Part shown: piece after piece, positions 11,301 through 24,163 of the stretch
Position numbering within the stretch: the first letter of the stretch is position 1
Layout: the number at the start of each line of letters is the position of its first letter
NCBI GenBank assembly: GCA_013397435.1
Contig: VZRG01001999.1
Span: 48,304-112,303 of the forward strand
Length of the DNA: 64,000 bases
Direction: 5' to 3'
Source: Erythrocercus mccallii
Taxonomy: Eukaryota; Chordata; Aves; Passeriformes; Dicruridae
Translations under genes and position numbers: made by a program
Notes under the pieces: model-generated
Database searches by the model: none
The model's input: the letters and a program-made list of their open reading frames with translations, nothing else
Told to the model about the DNA's origin: nothing

Positions 11301-14300
11301 GGGGATGTGTCTGCAGGGGCAGGTTTGAATCAGTGCAGTGTGGAGAGGGAGGCTTGTGGCCTGCTGGGACAGTTTAACCGCTGTGGTGATGAGAGATGGA
11401 GCAAGTGGGAGTACAAATAATGTATAGGCTAGAAACAACAACAAAAAAGCACTGGCTGTTAATTACCAGGGTATTGTGATGAAACACAGCATTGATGAGA
11501 GCTGTTTCACTGAGCTGGTGTTTATGTGCCACCTCCCCCCTGGGTGAGCAGCACTGCCTGTACCAGGCTGTTAAACAGCTGAGACAGGGGGCCACGAAGG
11601 AGAAATGTCCCCACTATCATTCATCCTGTGGCCTTCCAGACTTCAGGGCATGATTTGGGAATGATGGATTTGGGATTGGTCCTTCTGTCTTTCCAAACAC
11701 AGTGTCTGCTGCTGCAGCTCAAGCTGCAGGATGCTGTGAACTACACCGATGACCAGCCTATGTGCTGCCTCCAGCTCTTGCCCCGTGTTCATGTACCCTA
11801 CCAATGTTCTCTCCAGAGAAAGCTGTCTGCAAAATCCTTTTTATTTCACTGACCTAGTGAAAACCTAATCTAGAAGGTTTTTTAATTTCACCAAGGTGGA
11901 GGGCACTTTGGTTAGGCATAGGGAGGCAGACAGAGGGAATCCCAACAGTGCTGTTTGCAGTGCTGGGGCTGCTGTTTCCATACAGATTTACCTTCGGCAC
12001 TGATAGTCATACACCACCAATGCCAGAACAGTTGTCATTTTAGTACCTCACCTTTATGTCACAGTTTGCTTCGCATGATTAATTATCAGTGGCAGTTCTG
12101 AGCCACTGCATAACATTTCTTATTTAAGAATTGGAGAAAAAGGCTCATTCTGTATAGCTGACTAACTCAAAGCTATGCTGCCTGACCTAGTCTGTGTTCA
12201 TTCTTCTCCCCTTTTCCTTCTCATACCCAGCACACCAGTGAGAATTAAACAGAATAATGAACATTCTTCCAAATTTTCCTTTAGAAGGAAATTTGTGTGC
12301 ACAGCTTGGGGTGTCTGTTACTTTCTTTTGAAAGTACAAACTACTCTAGATGTCCCCTGGGGAAGCCAGACTGGTTTTGGCAGAAGAGGTGGGGTGTGAA
12401 ATGTTTGCAACACAGATCTTCACAGGCTACTGTCAGGGCCATGCATCTGGTTTGCCCAGGCAGAGCTGGGCAGCCAGAAGTGCTCTCCCAAGGGACAGGC
12501 TAAGTCCACTTGTTGGCAAAGACCTCCACAGGTCAGCGAGGGTTCTCTGATGTCTCCTGGCAAATGGAGGATTGCAAATGTTCCAACTCATGGTCACAGT
12601 GAGAGCTCTGCATGACGAAGCCAGGAGCCCTCCTGGATAACGGAGCCATTAAACTGCTTCCTCTGAGCTGTGTCAGACACTGGTGGGGTGCCCTTCCAAC
12701 CCTTGGACACAGGGGCAGATTGTGCCCATTCTCCTATCCAGCCAAAGGGCCCAGCATGAGGACAGAAATGGGGGAAAGGCTGAAGGAGGGGAAAAAATAC
12801 AGGGGTAGAGAAAAGACATAGCAGAAAGATAGACCAGTGCACAGGAATAACAGAGCAGGAAAGCAGAAATCACTTGGATATTTCCTATACAGGAAATATC
12901 TCACTTCCAGTAAGGTCAGGCAGTTCCTGGAGCTGTTCATAAGTCACAAGAAGGATGCAACACCAAAAGACTTGAATGAAAGTACAAGACAAAACCCCTA
13001 AGACTCAAACTGTTATCTTACAGTGAGTTTTAGGGGCTTGCTTTGCTCACAGGCAGATGCCCAAGGAAGGAACACTTACATTGGTGTGACAGGACAGGCA
13101 GCTGCTTCCCTTTTATCAGAACTATGTGACTGGGGATGTGTGGGTAAGTCTGATGGTCTTGACTTCTGCCATTCACTCACTTTCCATTCTTTCACTCTAA
13201 CCTAAGGATGAGTGGACTTCAAGTGGAGGAAATTTCTCCTACCTTAAGGAATGTCTTTCAATCCCATATTTCAGTTCTACAGCACAGTTTGCACAACAGA
13301 TACCCTAGTCTCTCTTGAGCCCCTGTTCCCAGCCCCACTGTGTGTCTCCTCACACACCTCTGTGCCCCTCCAAGCCCTCTCTGCCTCAGCCAGGCCATGC
13401 AGTGCACAGTGAGTCTCTCTGGATCCATCCCAATGCCTGCATCAAGCAAGCTTACTTCTTAAATAGCATAAAAATCAGGAGCTTGAGTATTAATTTCCCC
13501 AAGCGGCGAGATACTTAAGAATGTAAAGATAACTGTAAGCCTTGATTATAAAGATTTACTGCTATTATTAAGGATAAGCATGCCTTTAAAGATCTTGCTG
13601 GATCAAGGATGGAGCTCCTCATACACAGTACTATTAACCCTGCCGGCTCAGGTGCGTGCCCCGATCCCATACATTGCTGAACGCAAGTGCAGGTATTTTC
13701 TCTGTTTTCTGCACAGCTGAAATAAGATGCTTTTCAAAATGGAGTCACCACAGTTCACAAGCACTATTTGAAGGCAGATGAATATACAGGGAGCCAAGTA
13801 AGACTCTTTGTGAGGATGTCCATAGTTATGGGGAAAAGTGTCATTCCCCTTCATTCTGCGTTATCCCTCCTGGGAGGGGATGTCTGCTTCATGGCCACAG
13901 GATGGCATGTGCTGAGTATTTGTGCAAGAAGGTGAGAATTCAGTTTTCTGAGGTACCTTCTACCTACTATTCCCAAAAATCATGAGCAATGGCACAACAG
14001 GCACCTTTCCCCTTAATTACTCCAGGTCTTTATGAGCTTGCTTTCCACCAGAACAGCCTGGCTCACTCTGGGTGAGCAGGAAACCCTCACGATCTCAGGG
14101 TCCAAGCTTGGTCTTCACTGCTGTGCCTCCCAAGATAAAACAAGTTGGGGGCTCCCAGCTCTCACACTTGCTCAAAATACCCATCATGGAAACCCCAACT
14201 GCAGAGACTGGGCTCTGCCTGGGGCCTGTGTTGTCCCTGTGTGCAGAAATTTGCAGTCATCTCCCAATTCCCCAAGTGCCAATACAAGTTAAAGCCGATG

Positions 14301-17300
14301 GGTGGGGGGAGAAGAGGCAAAACAACTGCTCACAGCTCTGGTGCAATGTTCTCACACATCTGAAGTGTTTCCCAAAAACTGGTAGGTTACTGAAGGGAAA
14401 ACTGGTGTCTGTAGTGATTTATAGTCTAGCTGAGCCTTGAACAGGGTTCTCCTCCTAGCATTACTGGCCCTGGCAGAGAGGCTGTGTCTTCATCCCTGTT
14501 GCCTTCTAACACGGTAAGAAGATGACATCCAGAGAACAGAGCCAGCTGGGGATACCTGCTGTCAGCATCAGCTTCTCTCATCCTCTGTTAAGGGAACTAA
14601 GTAAAGCACTTCTCTATTTCTAGACTGTCTGCTAAATGCAATCAAGACCTAGTACTACAATTAATTGTGTGCAAAGCAAAAAGTACACAGCACCTGCAAC
14701 TTACTGCTAAAGGGAGAAGTCACTTCTGTGACGCCAAAGGACAAACCCTTGGGAAGGTGCAGAGAGGCCACTCAGCACTTTCTTCTGCCTCCTCCAGCAT
14801 CAGTAAGGTGTAATGTACTGCAACCCTCTGCAGCAGTCCCTGGGATCTTTCACAATTGGAGCACATCCCATTTCAGCCTTGCAAGTGCAGCTTGTATCCA
14901 TTTGCCTTGGCCTTGTGTGCCTGAGTTCCCATGATGCAGCCCCACTGGGTTTGACTTCATTCAGACCCTGCAGAACTCCAGCCAAAATTGAGGGACTGGA
15001 GGGAGACAGAAGCTGCCCAAAGATCTGGGGACACAGTGCAATAGTTTGTAGGGCAGGCAGTTGTGCCATCCTTCCACCTTTTATTCAGTTATTACATCAA
15101 ATTACAAAAAAATCTTCGCTGCCTCAGGAGTACAGGTATTCTTCCAACACCCCCTCCACCTTCATCTTTATTCTGTCCACAGACAGATTCCTCCAGTCTC
15201 AGTCACTGATCTCAGAGGTTTAATTTGCTCTGGGAAATGCCAGGTCATGCTGACCAGCTTCACTATGTACAGGCAGCTTTGTGTGCAGCTGTGCTTCCTT
15301 CTGAGCTTAAAGCAGAATACAGAATGAAGTCTCAGAGGAGCATCGCACTGATACACAAAAGCACAGCAAATGGTGCTGAAAGTTACTGGGGACTCAACAC
15401 TACACTTGGGTTCTTCACAGGAACAAACACAATATGGTGTCAGAGTCAAATTCCTGAATTAAAAAAAACCCAAACAAACTACAAAACCTAAAGAAATCCC
15501 AATACCTTACAGAGTGAAGAAAACCACTGCTGCCACTAAAAGCATAGAGTGGACCATGTATCAATGCCAACTCTTCTGCATTGTCTTGTTCAAGACAGTG
15601 TTGATTTTTCTTTCCCACTAAGCAAGCCCAGTCAGCTGCTAAGTTCTGGCACGGTCACAAAGTACAGGTGGAGGCTACTGACCAGCAGTGCCCAGACTCC
15701 AGGAAGAGCCTCATGGTGTGTGCCTGACCCAGCTGTGCACAGAACCTGCTGAAGCACCTGGAGCACAAAGGACTCAAATGACCCATTTCTTGGGAGAGTG
15801 CACACAGCTCCCCATGCAGAGAACCCAGTCCTCAGGGTTGCCCCACCTCCTCACTGGGCGATACTCCCTCAAGCAGAAAAGGAATCTCCCTGATGTTCTC
15901 CCTAGCAAGGCAGTGAAACTGTCTTACAAAACATGTGTTATCCTACCTTTGCTCCTCTCTACCATCAGCTGCAGTGGTCCCTGCTTGCACGTCTCTGTAG
16001 GACACTCCCTTTTTCCAACTCCCTCAAAGACATCATGGGGTTCACCAACCTCCTCCTCAGGACACAATGGGCCTTAGTAAGAGAAACCCCCATGCCTCTA
16101 CCACAGGTGATCTGACTTCCCTGCTGCCCTCTCACTTCTGGGAGACTACTGGAATCTACAAGAGTGGGGCAGATCCCTGTTGCTAGAGCACACCTGTGCC
16201 ACCAAGGCACAGTTTAATAAACAAGGAGGGTGTTCATGGTGTTTGATACAGAGGAAGATGAATATCAATCCTTAATGGTGCTGTTCAGCTACTGCCTGAA
16301 TATTGGACAAATGTTTGCAGATTGCAGTGCTGCCTTTGGAAAATAAGGTAGGGGGACAGGAGTGAACTGTAGTGGTTCTCATGGAAATGTCCTTGTGGGT
16401 TGTGAGTGCTCAGCTTACCAAAGGTGGGTGTGCTGTCATCACTCCTTTCCTGCTTCAGACTGCAGGAGTGCCATCACTGAAGCTAGCAAATACAAACCCA
16501 GTAACCCAAGTGTAACTAATAATGAGTGTAACTGCCAAGTACATGCTTAGTTCTTTAAAAAAAAATGTAAATGAAAATATACTTTTGGAGCCTATGAAGC
16601 TACTGTGAACTTTTCTCCTGCTGCTTGTTGTGACTCCTGTGTGCTCAGTCATACAGGAATTTAAATGTGACGCTGTACCAGGTGATAATCTAGAGAAACT
16701 ATGGGAATTACTGGAATAAGGCACAAGTGGCTTGACTTATATAGTTCTGTCTGCATTGGTTATTTACTGTGCCTTCAAACACCTTAAAGGTTTTATATGA
16801 GAATTTTATCTGGTTGGCTGCCCTAGCTTGGGCCTCCATCCTTGTCATGCACTGCTCCTTCTTTCAGCTCTGAGTAGTTCCTCAACTACCTTGAAGTCTT
16901 ACTTTTTGTAAAATTTGTTTTGGTTTGCATGTTGGTATGTTGCCCCAGCAAATACTTTGTCCTGTGATCTGTAAACTTGCTCTTCTCACAGGGAAGGAAG
17001 GTGAGAGAAGTGACTCTGAGCACTTGAACAGCTATAGTAAAGCTGTGGCTCTAATAGAGGCTGATGCAGCCTTCTTCTTGAGTCAGGCTGAAAAGGCAGG
17101 GTAGGCTTCAACAAAGAGGTGGAAATGGATGTGTTGCTGGAAAATGAATCTTGCTACTCTTGTTCTGTGAAGGTTTCTCTGAAGTAATTCCTTGCTGCCT
17201 TGAAAATGAAAAGTGCTTTGCCTCAAAACCAATAATTACTCAGTGATTGTCCTGTGAGATATGGCAAAGGAGAAAATAGCACATAAATTCAAGCACTGCA

Positions 17301-18946
17301 GTTATCCTTTCAGAGTCTGCATGTTAACTGCACGTAGAGCAGGGCAGCTGCCTCTGCAAGAGGAGTGGGATAAGCAATACTACTGTGCAGGCTGGTAATT
17401 CTCCCCAGGGCCCCCAGTTTGTCTTAAAAGCACTGTGATAAATAATCTAATGAATTGCAGTGATGAAGAAAAATGTCTCCTAGGTAGATAATAATAGGTA
17501 ATAAATGCCTAAATACTTGTGAATCAGTTAGAACAAAAATGATTACTCTGTTAGAATACCTCATAGGTATATTAAAACCTGCCACACATCATTATGAGGG
17601 AGCATGTGGTAACAACATGAAACCGATACAATATTCAACAGCAGCACTGTAGGAGCTAAAATCCCTCTCCTCCCATGGAGGATATTAATAAGAACAAAAG
17701 TTGGATTTAGGATTTAGCATCCCACCTGACTGCTTCCAGAAAATAAGCATCTGTAATCGGTCATACTGTTCAGAGTAAAAGGAAGCCATCAATAACATAA
17801 GTCACTCAGTTTTTAAAGGCTCTGAGACAAGTGGTTTGTGACAATTTTTTCCATTACCCATTAGATGACACAGGGAATATATCCTGCAAATGTCTTCTTG
17901 TCTGACTAATCTTTTAAGGCTGTCATTTGGCTCGCCTTGAATGTCGCATTCCAGGAGTTTTAAACGGAAAACGACGATGGCACTAAGGGATGCGGCTGTT
18001 GGGCACGGACGGGACGCGGGTAGCTCCGGCTGTCGGAGGTGCGGTGTCTCCCGGCAGCGGGTGGGTAAAGCGCTGCTGCGCCAGGGATGGCATCATGGAT
18101 CCCACGCCGGCGTGCTCCCTCCTCTCCCTGAGCGCGGGGCGGGCAGCTGCGCGCACCGAGGCCGGCTCCGCTGCCCCGGCACGCAGAGGGGCCGCCGAGG
18201 CCAGGCACCCGCCCGGGGCATAAGAGACGCTTTTAAGGACCGCACTTCCAAAAGCAAAGACGGCTTCGGCGAGAGGCTGAGCCCGCCGGCAGCCCCCGTA
18301 CCCCTCCCCTCGGTGGCGGCTCCCCCGCGCCGCGGCCGCCCGCCGGCATCCCCGCCCCGCGCTGCGGAGGAGCGTCCCCCGCCCGCGGCAGGAGCAACCC
18401 CGGCTCGGGGCGGAGCGGGGGGATCGCCGGGCCCGGTTACCTGTAGGAAGTGGTGTGGCCGCCGTCCGCCTGCGAGCGGGGCCGGAGCTGCTCGGGGCCG
18501 TCGACCGCCGGTCTCCCGCCGCCGCCGGGCAGGGCGCAGGCGGCGCGTCCCGGGGCGGGCTGGGGGGCGGCCCCGTCCCTCCCGCCGCCGCCGCCGCCGC
18601 CGCTACTGGCGCTGACCCAGGGGAAGTCGTCCCTCCGTGGGAGCGGCCACGCTCTGAAGTCCCGCCGGTACTGGGTCTCCGCCGCGAACGGCTCTTCGGC
18701 GGCGGCCGCCCGGCTCTTCCTGCGGCCGCTGGGCTTCCCGGCGGCGGCGCCCCGCCGGCGGCGCCCCGGGGCGGGCGGGCGAGCGCTGCCCCGCGGAGGC
18801 GGCCCGCCGCGCTGGGGCGGCCCGTCCTCCTGCTCCTCGATGTCCGAGTAGTTGTGGATGGTGAGCGGCACGGAGAGGTCGGATTTGTCCAGCTGGCTCC
18901 AGAAGCGGGCCAAGCAGCACACCCGGCTGATGCAGGGCCAGGCCAT
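5382..18946 (-). CDS. MAP6D1: MAP6 domain-containing protein 1 (SL21), three exons
   Basis: A palmitoylated member of the MAP6/STOP family that binds calmodulin and stabilises microtubules against cold in the mammalian protein. Exons joined by hand: 18441-18946 (start ATG at 18944-18946), 8132-8249 and 5382-5459 (stop TGA at 5382-5384). All junctions are GT-AG and phases match, giving 233 residues (human about 199). Residues 1-20 begin MAWPCISRVCCLARFW, with Cys5, Cys10 and Cys11 as the family's palmitoylation sites. Residues 90-110 (ETQYRRDFRAWPLPRR, then FPW) match a MAP6 Mn-type microtubule module. Exon 2 encodes a second module (QEYRPWTGAKPSKP) and ETSYKADFK. The protein ends in APSRILNV, the MAP6D1 signature, which separates it from MAP6. 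Exon 1 is very GC-rich with Pro/Arg/Ala and a seven-Gly tract near residues 116-122. It lies head-to-tail with PARL, as in mammals. Confidence 0.94.
5460..8131 (-). other. MAP6D1 intron 2
   Basis: Intron between coding exons 2 and 3; on the minus strand it opens with GTAATC and closes with CACTAG. Open frames within it (for example 7313-7831 plus strand) show no family resemblance. No repeat stands out. Confidence 0.8.
8250..18440 (-). other. MAP6D1 intron 1 (about 10.2 kb)
   Basis: Large first intron bounded on the minus strand by GTAACC at the donor and TTTCAG at the acceptor. It is ordinary single-copy sequence. I found no CR1 copy, RNA gene or nested exon that I can support. The last 500 bp next to exon 1 are part of the CpG island. 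Confidence 0.75.
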
Positions 18947-19400
18947 GGCCGCGGCCGCAGCCCCCGCCTCGCCCGCAGCGGCGCCCGCGGCTCCGGCGCC
19001 CGCAGCCGGCCGCGCTCCCGGCTTCAGCCCTCATCGGCGGCAGCCCCTCCTCCCGCCGCCCCCTTCCCCGGTAACGACACCCCCTCGCCGGGATTACGGC
19101 CCGCACACGTGACCCGGCTGCCGGCGGGAGCTCCGTGCAGCTGCGGGGGCTGGCGGCGGTGCAGAGCGCGGGGAGCGCGGCCGGGACCGGACCCTGCCGG
19201 GCTGCGCCCCCCGCCGGGCTGCGCCCCCCGCCTGCCTCCCGGAGGGGACCGGCTCTGCCGGTGTTTCTTGGCTCCCGGTGTCTGTCTGTGCTTTCGGAGC
19301 CGCTCTGTGCCCGGGAGCGCCGTAGCGCGCCCAGTGACGGGCACCGGCCAGGCGAGGAATGCTGCTCCGCGCTAGCTGGGTGTTACTGCTCGTTTGTACC
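17950..19400. promoter_or_regulatory. CpG island / MAP6D1 promoter region
   Basis: About 1.4 kb of extreme GC content with dense CpG spans coding exon 1 of MAP6D1 and its upstream flank and drops abruptly to AT-rich sequence on both sides. It includes a (CCG)n tract at about 18582-18604, which encodes the Gly run on the minus strand. The transcription start is expected a little above 18946. Long open frames on both strands here are by-products of stop-codon-poor GC-rich sequence. Confidence 0.8.
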
Positions 19401-19429
19401 TTCGAGGCAGCCGTAAACACTTCTGATTA

Positions 19430-22400
19430 GAGAAAGCGTTTGTATGCGAAACCTGGCGCTTATAAAATAAGTGATCTGGGTGAGAAACAGCAGCCTTGCG
19501 ATGTTGGTTTCCAAGAGCTGCATACAAATCCCCACCTCTCATAATGCCCCTCCATTTACATTAACAGTTTAACCAATTCACTTTTTAAATACTACCTATG
19601 GACCAAAATCCAAGCATCTATTATATATCTTAATATAAGACCTACATCCTTGACTGTTCGCTGGAGACTGCAAATTATAGCCTTCCTTTTGAAGGTTCAA
19701 AACCAAACAGCCCTGGCACAAATCACTGAAACTGACAGAATTACATTGAGAATAAAGTCAGACTTCTGAAATTTAACATTTTGTGGCCTGTAGCCACTTA
19801 TTACATAATGCTTCTCCACAATTCCCCATTCAGTGGGTTATTACCAAAGCAGAATCTCCCAAAGGGTCACCAAACTGTGAAATGCAAGAATGTAAAAATG
19901 AAGAATGCAGATAAACTGATATGCCACCTATTGGAAAATCTATTGAAAGGCTAGCAGGAAAGGCATTTCATTTCAGAATGTAATAATCCAATTACAGGTG
20001 GTTATCTGATAAGCGAGGGGTGATGGCTTTACATTGAAAGAGGGCAGGTTTAGATTAGATAGTGGGAATAAATTCTTCCTAATGAGGGTGGTGAGGCCCC
20101 GTCCCAGGTTGCCCAGAGAAGCTGTGGCTGCCCCATCCCTGCAAGTGTCCAAGGCCAGGTTGGATGGGCTTGGAGCAACCTGGGATAATGGAAGGTGTCC
20201 CTGCCCATGGAATGGTGTAGAACACAATGATCTATAAGGTCCCCTCCAACCCAGTGGAACTTGAGAAGGTAAGATTTATTGCTTTGTTTCAGCTAAGCAG
20301 TTTTTATCCTAGTACGTTAGCACCTCACTTCAGTCCAGATTTGCACCTGCTCCTGGGATGAAGGAAGACTAGAAATGTGCATAGGGACTGGGGCAGAACC
20401 TCTCCTTGAGTGTTTGGCCTCTCTCTGAAACACAATCATGCAACAAAAAGAAATTCCTTTGCAGATGATCCTGATGTCCTAAATATCTGATTTAGCACTT
20501 GCCCTGCTGACAAAACTGCTAACAGTTTTGATTTCACCATCCTCCCTCCTCACATGTCAGCTGGGGCAAGGAGACTCAGAAATGTCAGGTAAAAACATTT
20601 TAATCCCAACACAGAACTCTTGTCACATTACTATGTAGGCTAGTGGATGCTGTGTTTCATTTGTTGTCTGAAAACCTCACAAATGTAATTCTACTTTCAG
20701 GAATATGCAGAGAGATATTTATTAATTTTCTGCTGCTCTTGGTTTTCTGGAACTGCTCTATTCCATGTTGTAATTTTTAAAAATAAATCCTATCTGGAAA
20801 AGAGAAACAGACTTTACAGCCATAGGAGAAAACAGAACATCTGTTTTATCATGTTATCACTGGCACAGTACAAATGACGCTCTGATTCTTGTTCCTAGGC
20901 CTGACTTAGCAAAATACATTGGTGAATAAATCGGATGTCTCTGCTCATCCTGTGCCTGACGCTTCCTAGTACTGAGTTCAGCTCTGGCACTGCATGTCTC
21001 AGAGCCCACCTACAGCATCAGGGAGTGCTTTGAGCAGCTGCTCATCACAGCTTGTAGGATGAAATTGGCACAAAGGCTAACTCAGACAGGAAAACCAGAA
21101 GATTGAGATGAGATTAAAAAGTTGTCTGCATTTAGGAAGATTTGTCATGATTAAAAGCTTGGGAGGAGGAGGGGTGTAATACTGCAACACTAAGACAAGA
21201 GCCATCAAATCAGAAAGCAAAACAGCTCTTTGCTGCCAGGAATGGGGGCTGAAAGCTCCAACAGTTTTAACACTAAAATGAAATTCCAATAGAGCAGATC
21301 ACTGAAACAAATTATTCCTTAAACATGGCAAGGCCGAAGCAGACTTTAAAGTCACCGAAAAAGGATGAAGAATTGTGTCTCTACATGATTAACCATGACT
21401 TTACACTTACTGCTGTTTTCTCACACAAACACTAGCTGTTGTCTCTGCCAAGTGTCCACATAATCACCACATTGTATTTTTATTCACAATAATCTCTTTG
21501 AAAAGGGAGGGGAAAGTCTTTCCATGTGGTTGGTTTCGTTTTAGGTGATTGGTTCTTTTTGTTGTTTTTTTCTGGGGTTGGATTTTGGGCTTTTTTTTTG
21601 TCATTCTAATTTGTCAGTCAAAAGTGTCTAAATGTTGAGATACTGACGTGTACTGATGCCACATTTTGCAGGAAGGGTCTTTGCTTGCAAGAAAGGTATC
21701 TTATGTACTCTAGTGAGCTGTTGTAACTTCAGGACATTCCTTATCTGAGTGACTTGAGAATTGACTTTCCTATTGCAGTTTTAAAGTAATTTTGGACAGG
21801 AAAGATAGTTTGTCTTTCCCACACAATGCTGTAGAAAGGCTCAGGTGCAGTATGACATGAAATCCACCGCTTGGCCACATGAAGATTTTTGTACAACCTT
21901 ATATATGGTACGCGTCTCTAGGGTCTCTGGAAATGAGGAAAATTGAGCCTTTAGAAGGGTGAATGCTCTTAAGCCTTAAGTTAAGGTGAAGCTTAGGCAT
22001 GAGCCCCTCAAAACACAACCACTGGCTGAAAAGCTGCTGACTTCCAAACCTCTGTGGCAGTTCCAGGATGTTTTTATCAGGTGCTTCGAGTCCTCTCCTG
22101 CAAGCTGAAAGGGTGCACCAACACGCTGCAGGGAGGTCTCACATAGCACAAGTGGGACTTCACTCCCTGCAGATGATAGAGGGGCAGGAGGTGCTGGCTG
22201 CTATGTTGAAGAACTTAACTGCAACTTTGGCTTATCCTACGAGACCTGTAAAATATAATTTTCTTCAGGTATATGCACTGTTATTTCCTGCAGCATTACT
22301 CCCTGCTGCTTTCAGCCAGGATCTCTGAAAAACTCAGCAAATACATAACTCTTGAACAGACTAGGTAAGTTGTTGAGTGGACAAGAGGTAACACAAGGAA

Positions 22401-23970
22401 GAGAAACAGGGAGAAAAAAGGAGCTGACAAACACAATAGATGCAAACCCAGCATGTGAAGTAGTCTGAGGTATGGCTTTTGAGCTTCTCTGGCATGAAAT
22501 GCTCCCTTTAGGACAAGCCTGTTCAGTGGGCATTATCTGCTGCTGCCTTTTCCCTGGCTGTGCTGCCCTCTCTCTGCTGCAGGCAGGGCTGCACTGTGGC
22601 TGAAGCTCTGAGAACTGGCATGCTTGGCCAGAATACCAGAGCACAGAGCAGGAAAGGGGAGCAAGTGATAGACTGGAAACTGAAAGCCAGAAAACTTCAG
22701 GAGCAGAGCAAAGGAATATTAGATACTCCAGTTCCTTCATTTTTAAGTGTTTACGTCAACAGGCACAAGAAGTTATAAATCCTCAAGTGCCTCATTTTTC
22801 TAATGAAAAAAAATAAAAAAGCACTGGCCTGGGACAGGGAGTTTACACCAATTTTGTATTCCATCATTTATTAAAACTGGTGTCACTTAGCATTATGTTT
22901 TCCCTTTCCCCACAGAATATTTATTTTATGTGAGGCACTGCTGTAAAGTAAAAACACCCACAAGCTGCTTCTTACAAATGCAACATGTTCTTTGGCAGGT
23001 CAATTCATGTGGAAGGACTAACTCAGCTGACAGGGAAGAGTTAAGGGCTTGAACCCACCAGCTTGTGTCTGGGCACAATCCTCAGCCTTTTGCAATGGGT
23101 TCAGCATCATCCTTGCATGACAGGCACAGAGTAGCAGCACACCTTAAATCCAGTTTTCACGTGTAAAATTGGAACACTGGTCATGGTACTACCTGCAGCT
23201 TTCCTTCAGTAGTTACTTGTGGTTACAGTGTTGCTGATCTCAGGCACCTCATCTATTTTTGCTGAAGCTGCTTATTTTCTTGAACTGGCAGATTCTGAAC
23301 TGGATCTTACAGGTTTAAAATTCTTAGAAAAACCTTAAACAGTACAGCACAGCTTAAAGAATACCCCTCCACTCCACCCCTAAATCAATGCAGTGAAATA
23401 CAGAAAGCAGTGTAACTCATGGTAGAATACAGAAAACCACAATATGTCATTCTTCCCCTGCACGTAATTATGAAAAGGATATATATCATTGTAGTACAAT
23501 CTAACAATATCTGAAAGCTTGTTGGAACTCAACAGAAATGAAAAACACAAGTTGAGTAAGCCACAGGTGACAAAGCTGGAGCATTAAACCAGTACATAAG
23601 CCTTGGCAAACAATGCAGTATTGCTTCACATATTTCAAGTTTCAAATCAATCAAGACCATTACCTCACTTCATCCAGTCTTTTCAACAATAAAAACCACT
23701 GAACTTCACCATATTAGCCTTACTTGAGTCCTGTTTTCCCTTCTAGGAAAGCACCTTGTATTGTCTGGCAAACATTACAGATGTGTGTGATGCATTAACT
23801 TCCTCAGTTCTGAAAATGTTTATCTTTCTAAGTATTAATCAGTTGTACCCCGTTTTAGTGTGGTTTTTTTTTTTTTGGACAGAGATTTAGGTCACTTAAT
23901 TGAAAAACATGTTTTATTCCACCTTTAAAAAGGTAATGCAGACTGTTACTTCAGAAAGCAATAGAATAAA
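19430..23970. other. Intergenic region between MAP6D1 and PARL
   Basis: Separates the MAP6D1 promoter from the PARL 3' end. Besides the CR1 tail at about 20025-20258 I see no exon, RNA gene or tandem array. Further minus-strand AATAAA candidates exist (for example near 22867), so PARL's 3'UTR could extend into it. Confidence 0.6.
20025..20258 (+). repeat. CR1 LINE 3' fragment
   Basis: Sense CR1 3'UTR text: 'gggcaggtttagattagata', 'taaattcttcctaatgagggtggtgagg', 'cccatccctgcaagtgtccaaggccaggttggatgggcttggagcaacctggg' and a truncated 'ggtcccctccaaccca' tail. About 230 bp, clearly 5'-truncated as is usual for CR1. Confidence 0.92.
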
Positions 23971-23974
23971 AACC

Positions 23975-23980
23975 TTTATT
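23975..23980 (-). promoter_or_regulatory. PARL: Candidate PARL polyadenylation signal
   Basis: Plus-strand tttatt at 23975-23980 reads AATAAA on the minus strand, about 185 bp past the PARL stop codon, which would fit a short 3'UTR. A second candidate lies further on near 23912. The choice between them is inference. Confidence 0.45.
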
Positions 23981-24163
23981 GTTCCACCTTTGTCAGAGTT
24001 CATTTTCTATGGGTATGCATTTTTGTAACATAATTTTGTTACATTAGAAACTTCAGCTCCTTGGAGGCTTAATGTGGAGTAGCAAAAAAACCTTCAAAAC
24101 CAATTCAATCCCATGTCTTCAAGCAGGATACCACTTGGGCACAAGGAATCTCTTGGATTAGAA

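Noticed and set aside
18455..19375. 306-codon plus-strand open frame
   Set aside because: Antisense to MAP6D1 exon 1 in a CpG island where stop codons are rare; Pro/Arg/Gly/Ala-rich shadow.
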